The translations under genes and the position numbers were made by a program. The notes below the pieces were generated by a model that was not told where the DNA came from, ran no database searches, and saw only the letters and a list, made by a program, of their open reading frames with translations. This document shows, one piece after another, positions 7,149 through 16,065 of a stretch of DNA of 23,392 bases; the stretch's first letter is position 1; each line of letters opens with the position of its first letter. This stretch comes from Bacteroidales bacterium (GTDB taxonomy: Bacteria; Bacteroidota; Bacteroidia; Bacteroidales; UBA7960): positions 1 to 23,392 of the forward strand of contig PWNO01000160.1 of NCBI GenBank assembly GCA_003557765.1, given 5' to 3'.

Positions 7149-9014
7149 ATGAAGATTGATCCAAGTAGTAATCCTGCCATGTCCTTTCGCGATCATACGC
7201 ATCCATTTGTATACCGGAAAAACGTGATCTCTGCGATCATCATTGGAGTGACGGTCATCTTACTTTTCCGTTTGTTTGTATTGCAGATTCTTGATCCTTC
7301 CTACAAGATTTTTGCACGCAGCAATTTTCTGCGTCATGTAACGGATTATCCTTCAAGGGGGCTTATTTACGACAGGAATGGTGAGCTGCTTGTTTATAAT
7401 GAAGTACATTATGATTTGATGGTCATTCCCGGGCAAGTCAGCGAGATCGACACCCTGTTGTTTTGCAACATGCTAGGCATCAGTCCGGAGACTTTTGAAA
7501 GCAGGATTTTGCAGGCAAGGAGGCATTCCAGGTTCCGTCCATCCGTATTTGAGCGGCAGATATCAAAAACCACTTATGCTGCTTTCCAGGAAAAGCTTTT
7601 CCGTTTTCCGGGCTTTTTCGTACAACCAAGAAACCTGCGACGTTACACCTACCCTATTGCCACCCATACATTTGGTTATGTAGGTGAAGTCGGACCGCAG
7701 GTGATCGGCAACGATCCTTATTACAGGCCGGGTGATTATATCGGCATCAGTGGCATTGAACGCGCTTACGAAAAAGAGCTGCGCGGACAGAAAGGTTTGC
7801 GCATCAGAATGGTTGATGTGCATAACCGGGAGATCGGGCCTTTCCAGGACGGACGTTATGACACCCTTGCTGTGGCAGGAAAGGACCTTTATACCACTTT
7901 GGATGCATCGCTACAGAAATATGGCGAAAAACTCATGCAGAACAAACGTGGCAGCATTGTGGCCATTGAACCGGCTACGGGTGAAATATTGACTTTGGTA
8001 TCGTCCCCTGCATTTGATCCCGGCTTGCTCGTTGGCCGGCAGAGAACAAGAAACTACCGCGCCTTGCAGAACGACACGCTTAACCCATTGTTCAACAGGG
8101 CACTTATGGCACAATATCCGCCAGGGTCGGTTTTCAAAATTGTAAACACGGCTATCGCCCTGCAGGAAGGGGTAATCCAGCCTTCAACCAGACACGGTTG
8201 TGCAGGCGTTTATCACACACAGGGCATCAGCATCCGCTGCAGAAATCACCCCAGCCCGGTGGATGCAATAACCTCCATAAAACATAGTTGCAATACCTAT
8301 GCGAGCATCATTTTTCAGCGCACCATCAATCAGCCACATTTTTCAAACATCCAGGAATCGTTTTCAAGTTGGCGTGATTATGTAAGCAGTTTTGGCGTTG
8401 GCCGTCTTTTTGGAAGCGACCTCAGCCATGAGTTGCCAGGAATCATCGCCACTGCCGATTATTACGACCGTGTTTACGGAACGAATGGCTGGAGGTCTCA
8501 AACCATATTGTCTCTTGGCATTGGTCAGGGAGAGCTGGGCGTTACGCCGGTACAGCTGGCCAACATCACTGCTGCCATTGCCAACCGTGGACACTATTAT
8601 ACGCCGCATCTCGTAAGCGCCATAGCGGATCCGGATAACCGGCAAAAAAGGTTTGCCCTGGCCAACAACATCCCAATTGATCAGGAACACTTTGAAACCA
8701 TAGCGGAAGCCATGAGGTTGGTCACAGCCGATGGCACCGCCAGTTTTTCAAGAATTCCTGGTATCCCCATGGCAGGCAAAACGGGTACCGTACAAAACCC
8801 ACATGGCGAAAATCATTCGGTTTTTGTGGCCTTTGCCCCGATAGAAGATCCACAGATTGCCATCTCGGTAATCATCGAAAATGCAGGCTATGGATCAGCC
8901 TGGGCCGCACCTGTGGCCAGCCTCATGATAGAAAAGTACCTTACAGGCGAAGTCAACAGGGCATGGTTTGAACAACGCATTTTGAACGCCGATTTTATCA
9001 CAGCCACGCCATGA
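7149..9014 (+). CDS. mrdA: Penicillin-binding protein 2, elongation transpeptidase
   Basis: PBP2 cross-links peptidoglycan during cell elongation, partnered with the glycosyltransferase RodA. The 621-aa class B PBP has a short cytoplasmic N-terminus, one membrane helix (about residues 25-47), the pedestal motif SRGLIYDRNGELL (about 69-81) and a transpeptidase domain with all three active-site motifs: SVFK (Ser327, Lys330), SCN (Ser380-Asn382) and KTG (544-546). The length is normal. A start at 7179 (MSFRDHTHPF, 611 aa) fits as well as 7149, since everything before the helix is poorly conserved and a -7-like box overlaps the first start. The stop overlaps the rodA start by 4 nt (ATGA), the usual coupled PBP2-RodA arrangement. 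Confidence 0.95.
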   Translation: MKIDPSSNPAMSFRDHTHPFVYRKNVISAIIIGVTVILLFRLFVLQILDPSYKIFARSNFLRHVTDYPSRGLIYDRNGELLVYNEVHYDLMVIPGQVSEIDTLLFCNMLGISPETFESRILQARRHSRFRPSVFERQISKTTYAAFQEKLFRFPGFFVQPRNLRRYTYPIATHTFGYVGEVGPQVIGNDPYYRPGDYIGISGIERAYEKELRGQKGLRIRMVDVHNREIGPFQDGRYDTLAVAGKDLYTTLDASLQKYGEKLMQNKRGSIVAIEPATGEILTLVSSPAFDPGLLVGRQRTRNYRALQNDTLNPLFNRALMAQYPPGSVFKIVNTAIALQEGVIQPSTRHGCAGVYHTQGISIRCRNHPSPVDAITSIKHSCNTYASIIFQRTINQPHFSNIQESFSSWRDYVSSFGVGRLFGSDLSHELPGIIATADYYDRVYGTNGWRSQTILSLGIGQGELGVTPVQLANITAAIANRGHYYTPHLVSAIADPDNRQKRFALANNIPIDQEHFETIAEAMRLVTADGTASFSRIPGIPMAGKTGTVQNPHGENHSVFVAFAPIEDPQIAISVIIENAGYGSAWAAPVASLMIEKYLTGEVNRAWFEQRILNADFITATP

Positions 9015-10273
9015 AACGACAATTCAACATATTGTATAATGTAGATAAGCCGCTGCTGATACTTTACCTGTTGCTGGTAGTTGCCGGTTGGTTGAATATT
9101 TACGCAGCAGACTACGTGGAAGGACAAGCAGGCTTTTTGAACATGTCGACAAGCCACGGTCGGCAGTTCATCTGGATCCTCGCATCACTCGTTACCGCTG
9201 CCGCACTGCTCATGATCCATACAAAATTTTTCAGCGGCTTCGCTTGGGTAATTTACGGAATTGTACTGTTGATGCTTTGCGCAGTATTGTTATTCGGGGT
9301 AGAAATTAACGCTACCAGGGCCTGGTTCCGGATCGGAGCGTTTGCGATACAACCGTCAGAATTTGCAAAATACGCCACAGCTCTGGCTCTTGCTGCCTAT
9401 GTAAGCAATGTCAGAGCAAAGAGACCAAAGCCTGCACACCTTGTTAAAGCCTTTTTGGTGGTGCTGGTACCGGCAATCATGGTGCTACTTCAAAATGACG
9501 TGGGAACCACCCTGGTCTTTGCAGCGTTTAGCCTGGCATTATACCGGGAAGGCTATATCAGTGGCCTGTGGCTCTTTATGGCAGGCCTGGCCATCGCCCT
9601 TTTTTTACTGGTCCTTTTGTTTAATGAATTCATCGTCATTGGCGTACTGGCCGGAATCACCGTCCTGCTGATCTTCTTTCTCCGCAATAAAGCGGGAGTT
9701 GCAATTCGGCTTATCGGACTCTTTGTTTTACTGAGCGTATATGTATACTCGGTAGATTATGCCTTTGAACACGTACTCGAAGCACACCATAAGTCACGCA
9801 TTGAAGTATTGCTCCATGGGGCAGGCGACACACAAGGTGCTGGCTATAACCTGCACCAGTCTAAAATTGCCATAGGCTCCGGTGGCTTTTGGGGAAAGGG
9901 TTTCCTGCAAGGCACCCAAACACAGTTCAATTTTATCCCGGAACAAACCACCGATTTTATTTTCTGCACAGTTGGAGAAGAATGGGGCTTCATGGGCAGC
10001 AGCATATTGATAATGATTTATCTGTGGCTCTTGTTACGCCTGATTACTTTAGCAGAAAGACAAAAATCCGCATTCAGCAGGGTCTTTGGCTATGCCGTCA
10101 GTTCGGTGCTTTTCTTTCATTTTGCAATAAATATTGGCATGACCATGGGACTGGTTCCGGTTATTGGCATACCTTTGCCTTTGATCAGTTACGGCGGTTC
10201 ATCCCTCTGGGCCATGACGCTGATGCTGTTTACCTTTCTCAAGCTGGATGCACAAAGACTGGAGATGACATAA
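9011..10273 (+). CDS. rodA: RodA, SEDS peptidoglycan glycosyltransferase
   Basis: RodA is the polytopic inner-membrane enzyme that polymerises lipid II into glycan strands for cell elongation, working with PBP2 encoded just upstream. The 420-aa protein is hydrophobic, consistent with about ten membrane helices. SEDS hallmarks are RAWFRIGAFAIQPSEFAK (about residues 99-116), the block GGFWGKGFLQGTQTQFNFIPE before the catalytic loop (split around 294-310), and TDFIFCTVGEEWGF, in which Asp315 corresponds to the essential SEDS aspartate; PLISYGGSS near the C-terminus is also typical. The start is fixed by the ATGA overlap with mrdA. Downstream, GGCC/GGCC followed by TTTTTGTCTT near 10288-10315 may be a weak terminator. 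Confidence 0.95.
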   Translation: MKRQFNILYNVDKPLLILYLLLVVAGWLNIYAADYVEGQAGFLNMSTSHGRQFIWILASLVTAAALLMIHTKFFSGFAWVIYGIVLLMLCAVLLFGVEINATRAWFRIGAFAIQPSEFAKYATALALAAYVSNVRAKRPKPAHLVKAFLVVLVPAIMVLLQNDVGTTLVFAAFSLALYREGYISGLWLFMAGLAIALFLLVLLFNEFIVIGVLAGITVLLIFFLRNKAGVAIRLIGLFVLLSVYVYSVDYAFEHVLEAHHKSRIEVLLHGAGDTQGAGYNLHQSKIAIGSGGFWGKGFLQGTQTQFNFIPEQTTDFIFCTVGEEWGFMGSSILIMIYLWLLLRLITLAERQKSAFSRVFGYAVSSVLFFHFAINIGMTMGLVPVIGIPLPLISYGGSSLWAMTLMLFTFLKLDAQRLEMT

Positions 10274-10367
10274 CGATGCCAGGATAAGGCCGGTGTATGG
10301 CCGGGTTTTTGTCTTAATGCCGTGTTTAATGTCAATCGCAATACACGTTACACATAAAACATTCAAA

Positions 10368-10381
10368 CAGGTCCTGACCTG
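10368..10381. repeat. Short inverted repeat upstream of nadK
   Basis: CAGGTC and GACCTG form perfect 6-bp arms around a 2-bp spacer, 18 bp before the nadK start. It could be an operator half-site pair or chance; nothing else supports a function. Confidence 0.35.
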
Positions 10382-10399
10382 TTAACCAACACATCACAC

Positions 10400-11278
10400 A
10401 TGAAGATTGCTTTTTTTGGAAGGTCTTTTGCCAGTGACTTTATGGACAACTTCAGGTTATTGGTGAGCATTCTGGAGAAAAAGGCCACCTCATTTGTTTT
10501 TTACGAGGATTTATACAGGCACATCAAGGAGCATGTCAGCTTCATGAAGCCTGTGCAGGTGGTCAGCCATAGTGAAGCACCAGGGCATGACATATTTTGC
10601 ATGATCAGCATTGGCGGTGACGGTACATTGCTCGACACGATCACCCTGCTGCGGGATACCGGCATTCCTGTGCTGGGCGTCAATACCGGTCGGCTTGGAT
10701 TTCTTTCTGCCATCTCTGCTGAAGAAATCAAAGACGCAGCGGAGGCCCTCATCTCGGGTGATTACTCCATCGACAGAAGAACCATGCTGCAACTCACTGA
10801 GCCTGTCAATCTTTTTGGAGATATCAACTATGCATTAAATGAGCTTACCGTGCTGAAGCGGGATAATTCCACCATGATCACCATCAGCGCCTATGTGGAC
10901 GATCTTTTTCTAAACACCTATTGGGCTGACGGACTCATCATTGCCACCCCTACCGGATCTACCGGCTATTCAATGAGTTGTGGCGGGCCGATCATTTCGC
11001 CGGAAAGCAAAAACATCGTCATCACCCCGATTGCCACGCACAATCTTACGGTAAGACCGATTGTGATCCCTGACAGCAGCAGGGTCAAACTAAAGATTTC
11101 AGGCCGGACACAAGACTATCTGGTGCTGCTCGACTCCAGGTCAAAACCGCTGAGCACAACCACGGAGCTTGTGGTAAAAAGGGCCCCTTTCTCTTTTAAC
11201 CTGGTTTGTATCGGGCAGAAAGACTTTTACAAGACCATTCGCAATAAACTGGCATGGGGACTGGATAGGCGGAACTAG
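10400..11278 (+). CDS. nadK: NAD kinase
   Basis: Phosphorylates NAD+ to NADP+ using ATP (or polyphosphate in some families), the only de novo source of NADP(H). The 292-aa cytoplasmic protein has the diacylglycerol-kinase-like fold signature GGDGT (residues 72-76) with the catalytic Asp74, then NTGRLGFLS, the NE segment ALNELTVL, and ADGLIIATPTGSTGYSMSCGGP for nucleotide binding. The length is normal. It stands alone between rodA (126 bp upstream) and the porG-like gene (135 bp downstream). Nad kinase next to the porG-uppS-bamA cluster is a gene order I associate with Bacteroidota. Confidence 0.96.
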   Translation: MKIAFFGRSFASDFMDNFRLLVSILEKKATSFVFYEDLYRHIKEHVSFMKPVQVVSHSEAPGHDIFCMISIGGDGTLLDTITLLRDTGIPVLGVNTGRLGFLSAISAEEIKDAAEALISGDYSIDRRTMLQLTEPVNLFGDINYALNELTVLKRDNSTMITISAYVDDLFLNTYWADGLIIATPTGSTGYSMSCGGPIISPESKNIVITPIATHNLTVRPIVIPDSSRVKLKISGRTQDYLVLLDSRSKPLSTTTELVVKRAPFSFNLVCIGQKDFYKTIRNKLAWGLDRRN

Positions 11279-11326
11279 CCGCAGCATAACATAACATCAT
11301 GGCGCCTTGTCAGAAAACGAGTGTAT

Positions 11327-11360
11327 CGCCTGCCGAAGTGCGCTGCGCAAGGGCGTTTTT
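11327..11360 (+). terminator. Probable terminator after nadK
   Basis: CGCC (11327-11330) pairs with GGCG (11352-11355), enclosing a TGCG/CGCA hairpin, followed by TTTTT to 11360. The stem is imperfect in the middle. Confidence 0.45.
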
Positions 11361-11413
11361 GGCGTTTAATAAAATATTCTCATCCAATTTGCGTTATCGT
11401 CTGTGAACCTTGA

Positions 11414-12127
11414 ATGATCATGATAAAACACGCCATTCTTATCCTGTTTTTTGTTATCATGGCTGCCCGGTTACCAGCGAGCGGCCAAACTTTTGAGGCT
11501 GGCGTGATGGCTGGCACAACGTTTTACCTGGGAGACATGCAACCCTATAATACCCCTGCCGATTTGTTCACCAACATAGATTATGCCGGTGGCATTTTTT
11601 TCCGTTATAACCTAAATGAACACATCGCATTTCGGAGCAACCTGTTGTACGCACAGATACAGGGTATCAATACAGGCCCGTATGACATGCCAGTCACACC
11701 ACCAGACAACGAGGATCATGATCATTTCAACACCCGCTTAGCTGAATTGTCCATCCTTGCAGAAGTCAACTTCTTTCCATATGTTGCTGGGGACCTGGAA
11801 AAACGCGCTACTCCCTTTATTTTTGGTGGCACGGGGGTTATGCTCTTCGAAGAGCCTTTCTCAGGCGGCTACAAAATAAGGCCAAAATACATCCCCTCCA
11901 AATTAATTCTGGGCATTGGCGGCAAGCTCAACATCTCACGCAGATTTTCGGTTGGTGTGGAGTGGGGCATGCGACGCACGGATGACATGCTGGATGGTGT
12001 GTACTATCCACATGATACTGTTACTGGCGTTACTGGCATTCCCGACGACAAGGACTGGTATTCTTTTACCGGCATGACCCTTAGTTTTAAATTCCAGGAC
12101 GCGAGTGGTGCCATTTGCCCACATTAG
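11414..12127 (+). CDS. porG: PorG-like outer-membrane beta-barrel protein (DUF6089 type)
   Basis: The 237-aa product has a signal peptide (cleavage near residue 24, after ASG) and a mature part of alternating short strands rich in Gly and aromatics, an 8-stranded-type outer-membrane barrel. EAGVMAGTTFYLGDMQP at the mature N-terminus, the central NLLYAQIQG and the closing aromatic strand are typical of the DUF6089/PorG family. PorG of Porphyromonas gingivalis is an outer-membrane component of the type IX secretion system, encoded directly upstream of uppS and bamA; the same order here is the main support for the name. The protein is fast-evolving, so the identification rests on position plus architecture. 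An in-frame ATG two codons later is an equally good start. Confidence 0.72.
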   Translation: MIMIKHAILILFFVIMAARLPASGQTFEAGVMAGTTFYLGDMQPYNTPADLFTNIDYAGGIFFRYNLNEHIAFRSNLLYAQIQGINTGPYDMPVTPPDNEDHDHFNTRLAELSILAEVNFFPYVAGDLEKRATPFIFGGTGVMLFEEPFSGGYKIRPKYIPSKLILGIGGKLNISRRFSVGVEWGMRRTDDMLDGVYYPHDTVTGVTGIPDDKDWYSFTGMTLSFKFQDASGAICPH

Positions 12128-12223
12128 CATAATTTTTCTTAAAGCGGGCTTTTTTCCTTTTATTTGTCGAAACATTTTAAGAAATTTGTGCCACTTTTGG
12201 GAGGTACAACATATTGAGAAATA

Positions 12224-12979
12224 ATGGATTTAAAGCAACACATCGATAATTCCAGGCTCCCGCAACATGTCGCCATAATTATGGATGGCAATGGGCGTTG
12301 GGCCACGCAACGTGGCCAGGAACGCATTTTTGGCCATGAGCATGGTGTGGAATCGGTGCGCGATACGGTGAAAGCAGCTGCAGAGGTTGGCATTCCCTTT
12401 CTTACGTTTTTTGCTTTTTCCACTGAAAACTGGTGCAGACCTCACAAGGAGGTGGAAACATTGATGGATTTGCTGGTGCAGGCCATACAGAATGAGACGG
12501 ATGAGCTTAATGAAAATGGCGTGCGGCTTCATGCGATCGGAGACCTGGACTCGCTGCCCGAGAGGTGCAGAGAGACCCTGGAAGAGGCCATTGAAAAAAC
12601 CTCCCGCAATACCAGGTTACAGGTAACCGTTGCACTGAGTTACAGTGCCCGCTGGGAAATCGCAAATGCCGCCCAAAAGATCGCTCAAAAAGTGGCAGAC
12701 CGCACCATCAACCCGGATCAGGTCGATGAAGAGCTGTTTTCCGGCATGCTGGAAACAGCCAATATGCCCGACCCGGATCTGTTGATCAGAACAAGCGGCG
12801 AACTGAGGGTCAGCAATTTTCTGCTATGGCAGCTGGCCTACGCCGAGCTGTATTTTACACCCGTATACTGGCCTGATTTCCGAAAACAGCATTTTTTCCA
12901 GGCCATCATTGACTATCAGCGAAGAGAACGTCGCTTCGGAAAGGTAAAAGCTGAAGTGCTAACTACTAAAAACGCTTGA
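12224..12979 (+). CDS. uppS: Isoprenyl transferase (undecaprenyl diphosphate synthase)
   Basis: A cis-prenyltransferase that extends farnesyl diphosphate with isopentenyl units to undecaprenyl diphosphate, the lipid carrier for peptidoglycan and O-antigen. At 251 aa it has family-typical size. Motifs in order are HVAIIMDGNGRWA with catalytic Asp21, the GHEHG substrate loop, FFAFSTENW (about 64-72), and RTSGELRVSNFLLWQ with the downstream YFTPVYWPDF. It has no membrane segment and acts at the inner face of the inner membrane. bamA starts 13 bp after its stop, so the two are almost certainly cotranscribed; the 96-bp gap before it leaves a separate promoter possible, though no clear -7 box was found there. 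Confidence 0.96.
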   Translation: MDLKQHIDNSRLPQHVAIIMDGNGRWATQRGQERIFGHEHGVESVRDTVKAAAEVGIPFLTFFAFSTENWCRPHKEVETLMDLLVQAIQNETDELNENGVRLHAIGDLDSLPERCRETLEEAIEKTSRNTRLQVTVALSYSARWEIANAAQKIAQKVADRTINPDQVDEELFSGMLETANMPDPDLLIRTSGELRVSNFLLWQLAYAELYFTPVYWPDFRKQHFFQAIIDYQRRERRFGKVKAEVLTTKNA

Positions 12980-12992
12980 AACTATAATTAGA

Positions 12993-15497
12993 ATGCATAA
13001 ATTCATTGCCCCATTCATTCTGTTTTCCCTTTTGCTCCTGAACTTCCAGGGAAATGCGCAGCAGATATTTGCCGATCATGACCTGGAGCTCGACCCGCTA
13101 AACCCCCAGGAGTTTGAAATTGGTGGAATCTCTGTAACAGGGACACAAGCCATCAATGATAACGTGGTGATCATGGTCAGCCAGTTGAGCGTCGGCCAAC
13201 AGATAGAGATCCCCGGAGAAGCCATATCCAATGCCATTCGCAACATATGGAAGCAGGGATTATTCAGGGATATTAGCATAGGAGTCACCTCCATACAAAA
13301 TGGGATCATATTCCTGGAAATAGAACTCAAAGAAAGACCCCGCCTTACCCGCTATGAGTTTATAGGAATCCGCCGCTCCGAAGCCGATGACCTGAAAGAA
13401 AAGCTTAACCTGATCCGTGGCGATGTGGTGACCGACAACCTGCTCTTCCGGGCAGAAAATACAATCGAAGAGTATTACATTGAAGAGGGATATCGTACGC
13501 CGCACATTGAAATCAGACAAAAGGAGGATACCACCCGGATCAACAGCATCATCCTGGAATTTGATATCGACAGGGGCAACAGGACACGTATCAGTGAGGT
13601 CAATATATACGGTAATGAAATATTATCTGATCGGCGCATCAAACGAATCATGCGAAACACCAGGGAGAGAAGCCTTCGCTTCCTCTTTACCTCTTCCAAA
13701 CTGGTTGAAGAAGACTTTGAAGAGGACAAAAGAAGGATCATTGACCATTATAATGAACTAGGGAAAAGAGATGCAGCCATTGTCAGGGACTCCGTCTATT
13801 TTGTCGATGACGACCGGATAGAAATTGATCTGCACATCTATGAAGGACCTACATATTATTTCCGCAACATTGATTGGGTGGGCAACACCGTTTACCCGGA
13901 AGAATTACTCAATGAGGTGCTCAACATCCGGACAGGCGATGTGTTCAACCAGACCAAGCTTGAAAAAAACCTTTTCATGAACATGGAAGAGGGGGATGTG
14001 AGCTCTCTCTATATGGATGTGGGTTACCTCTTTTTCCAGCTTGACCCTGTTGAAGTGGCTGTCGAAAATGACTCCATCGACCTGGAGATTCGCATATGGG
14101 AAGGAGAACAGGCACGAATCAACCGGGTATCTGTCAGCGGTAACACCCGTACGAACGACCATGTGATTATGCGGGAAATACGTACCCGCCCGGGACAGTT
14201 ATTCAGCCGTTCCGATATCATCCGAAGTCAGCGTGAGATCATCCAGCTCGGCTTTTTCGACCAGGAGACCATTGATGTACAACCTGTGCCAAATCCGCAG
14301 GACAATACCGTAGACCTTGAATATATTGTACAAGAAACCTCTTCAGACCAGATAGAACTGTCGGGCGGATGGGGTGCAAACAGGATTATCGGAACGGTCG
14401 GTGTCTCATTCAATAATTTTTCAACCCGGAACATTTTTAACCGTGAAGCATGGCGCCCATTGCCAACCGGCGATGGGCAAAGGCTTTCTTTGCGTGCCCA
14501 AACTTACGGAAGGGGCTATCTGTCATACAACATGTCGTTTACTGAGCCCTGGCTGGGAGGTAACCGGCCCAATGCCCTGAATGTGTCTTTCTATCAAACC
14601 ACGCACCGCAGAAACCTGTCCAGCGACCACCCGAATTACGGATATTACAAAATCATCGGATCATCGGTGGGCCTTTCCAAGCGTTTAAGCTTTCCCGACG
14701 ACTTTTTCTTCCTGAGACAATCGGTCAACTATCAACATTATGACATCCTGAACAGCCCCATCAGGTTCATCTTTGACAATGGAAAGTCAAACAACCTGAG
14801 TTACAGTATCACATTCGGAAGAAACTCCAAAGATGCGCAACTCTTTCCAAGACGAGGGTCAGAGGTGTCGGTTGGCCTACAGCTTACACCGCCGTATTCC
14901 CTGTTTTCAGACACTGATTATGCAGGTGCCGATCCGCAGAAAAAATATCGCTGGCTGGAATATCATAAATGGAACTTCCGCGGCAACTGGTACACACCCA
15001 TTGTCGGAGACCTGATCCTGTCCACCAGGATTCGATTTGGATTCCTGGGTTACTATAATTCAGATATCGGATACCCTCCATTCGAACGCTTTTACCTGGG
15101 TGGAGATGGCATGTCGGGCTGGGAAATAGACGGTCGCGAAATCATTGCACTGAGGGGATACACTAACTATTCACTTACCCCGAGAGACATGACCGGAGAA
15201 TTCATTGGTGGTAATGCATACAATAAATACACTGTAGAGCTCCGTTTCCCCCTTTCCTTAAACCCCATGGCTACCATTTACGCCCTGGTATTCGTTGAGG
15301 GCGGTAATGCATTCCGCAGCATGGACTCATTCGATCCCTTCCATATCAAACGATCAGCAGGAATCGGTGCCCGCATTTTTCTGCCCATGTTCGGGTTGAT
15401 GGGCATTGATTACGGGTATGGTTTCGATGACGTGCCGGGAATGCCCGCTGCAGGTGGCGGCCAATTCCACTTTACCATCGGACATCAAATAGATTAA
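12993..15497 (+). CDS. bamA: BamA, outer-membrane protein assembly factor
   Basis: BamA is the central Omp85-family subunit of the BAM complex, which folds beta-barrel proteins into the outer membrane. The 834-aa protein has a signal peptide (cleavage after GNA at 22), a periplasmic part with repeated POTRA domains (about residues 40-450; recurring patterns such as ISEVNIYGNEILSD, RNIDWVGNTVYPEE and INRVSVSGNTRTND start the individual domains), and a 16-strand barrel to the C-terminus. The lid-lock loop motif appears as LRGY in the barrel (near residue 720). The C-terminal strand ends TIGHQID, without the classical terminal aromatic. Neighbours uppS (13 bp before) and the Skp-type gene (32 bp after) fit an envelope-assembly operon. 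Confidence 0.95.
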   Translation: MHKFIAPFILFSLLLLNFQGNAQQIFADHDLELDPLNPQEFEIGGISVTGTQAINDNVVIMVSQLSVGQQIEIPGEAISNAIRNIWKQGLFRDISIGVTSIQNGIIFLEIELKERPRLTRYEFIGIRRSEADDLKEKLNLIRGDVVTDNLLFRAENTIEEYYIEEGYRTPHIEIRQKEDTTRINSIILEFDIDRGNRTRISEVNIYGNEILSDRRIKRIMRNTRERSLRFLFTSSKLVEEDFEEDKRRIIDHYNELGKRDAAIVRDSVYFVDDDRIEIDLHIYEGPTYYFRNIDWVGNTVYPEELLNEVLNIRTGDVFNQTKLEKNLFMNMEEGDVSSLYMDVGYLFFQLDPVEVAVENDSIDLEIRIWEGEQARINRVSVSGNTRTNDHVIMREIRTRPGQLFSRSDIIRSQREIIQLGFFDQETIDVQPVPNPQDNTVDLEYIVQETSSDQIELSGGWGANRIIGTVGVSFNNFSTRNIFNREAWRPLPTGDGQRLSLRAQTYGRGYLSYNMSFTEPWLGGNRPNALNVSFYQTTHRRNLSSDHPNYGYYKIIGSSVGLSKRLSFPDDFFFLRQSVNYQHYDILNSPIRFIFDNGKSNNLSYSITFGRNSKDAQLFPRRGSEVSVGLQLTPPYSLFSDTDYAGADPQKKYRWLEYHKWNFRGNWYTPIVGDLILSTRIRFGFLGYYNSDIGYPPFERFYLGGDGMSGWEIDGREIIALRGYTNYSLTPRDMTGEFIGGNAYNKYTVELRFPLSLNPMATIYALVFVEGGNAFRSMDSFDPFHIKRSAGIGARIFLPMFGLMGIDYGYGFDDVPGMPAAGGGQFHFTIGHQID

Positions 15498-15529
15498 TAC
15501 AAACCCTTGATATTAAAAAGGAAACAACC

Positions 15530-16045
15530 ATGCAAAAACAATTTTTTCTGGTCCTGTTGGCAGCGGTGTTGTCAACAGCGGCATTCGGTCAGCGCTTCGC
15601 TTATGTAGACACCGAATACATCCTTGATAACATCCCTGAGTATCAAGCAGCAGAGAGAGAGATAGAAGAGCTTTCCATAGAATGGCAAACTGAAATAGAA
15701 AACATGTTTGCCGAAATAGACAGACTGTATACGCAATATCAGGCAGAATCCCCACTCTTACCGGATGACATCAGAAGACAGCGAGAGGAAGAAATTATCG
15801 AAAAAGAACGTGCTGCCAAGGAGCTGCAAATGCAGCGATTTGGCCGCGAGGGTGACCTTTTTGAGAAACGTCAGGAGCTTGTTCAGCCCATCCAGGATCA
15901 AATATATGACGCCATTGAAAGTATCGCAGACAGGGGGAACTATGCCGTCATCTTTGACAAGGCCGGAGGGGCTGCCATGATTTACACCGACGTGCGTTAT
16001 GACCTGAGTGATGACGTATTGCAAAGGATGGGATACCGGAATTGA
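15530..16045 (+). CDS. OmpH/Skp-family periplasmic chaperone (bamA-linked copy)
   Basis: A 171-aa exported protein with a signal peptide cleaved near residue 20 (AFG before QRFAYVDTEYIL), a charged coiled-coil region (about 38-125) and a short C-terminal beta segment (YAVIFDKAGGAAMIYTD), the plan of Skp/OmpH. Mature ends such as FAYVDTEYILDNIPEY are standard for this family in Bacteroidota. It presumably escorts nascent outer-membrane proteins to BamA, encoded 32 bp upstream. Its 3' end faces mutS with only 20 bp between the stops and no visible terminator. Usually a second paralogue follows here; in this genome that copy may be the one at 1371-1886, or a further one lies elsewhere. Confidence 0.92.
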   Translation: MQKQFFLVLLAAVLSTAAFGQRFAYVDTEYILDNIPEYQAAEREIEELSIEWQTEIENMFAEIDRLYTQYQAESPLLPDDIRRQREEEIIEKERAAKELQMQRFGREGDLFEKRQELVQPIQDQIYDAIESIADRGNYAVIFDKAGGAAMIYTDVRYDLSDDVLQRMGYRN

Positions 16046-16065
16046 CCTGAATCATGATACCCAGC

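Noticed and set aside
10288..10315. GGCC/GGCC hairpin with TTTTTGTCTT after rodA as a terminator
   Set aside because: The stem is only 4 bp, so I mention it under rodA but do not list it as a feature.
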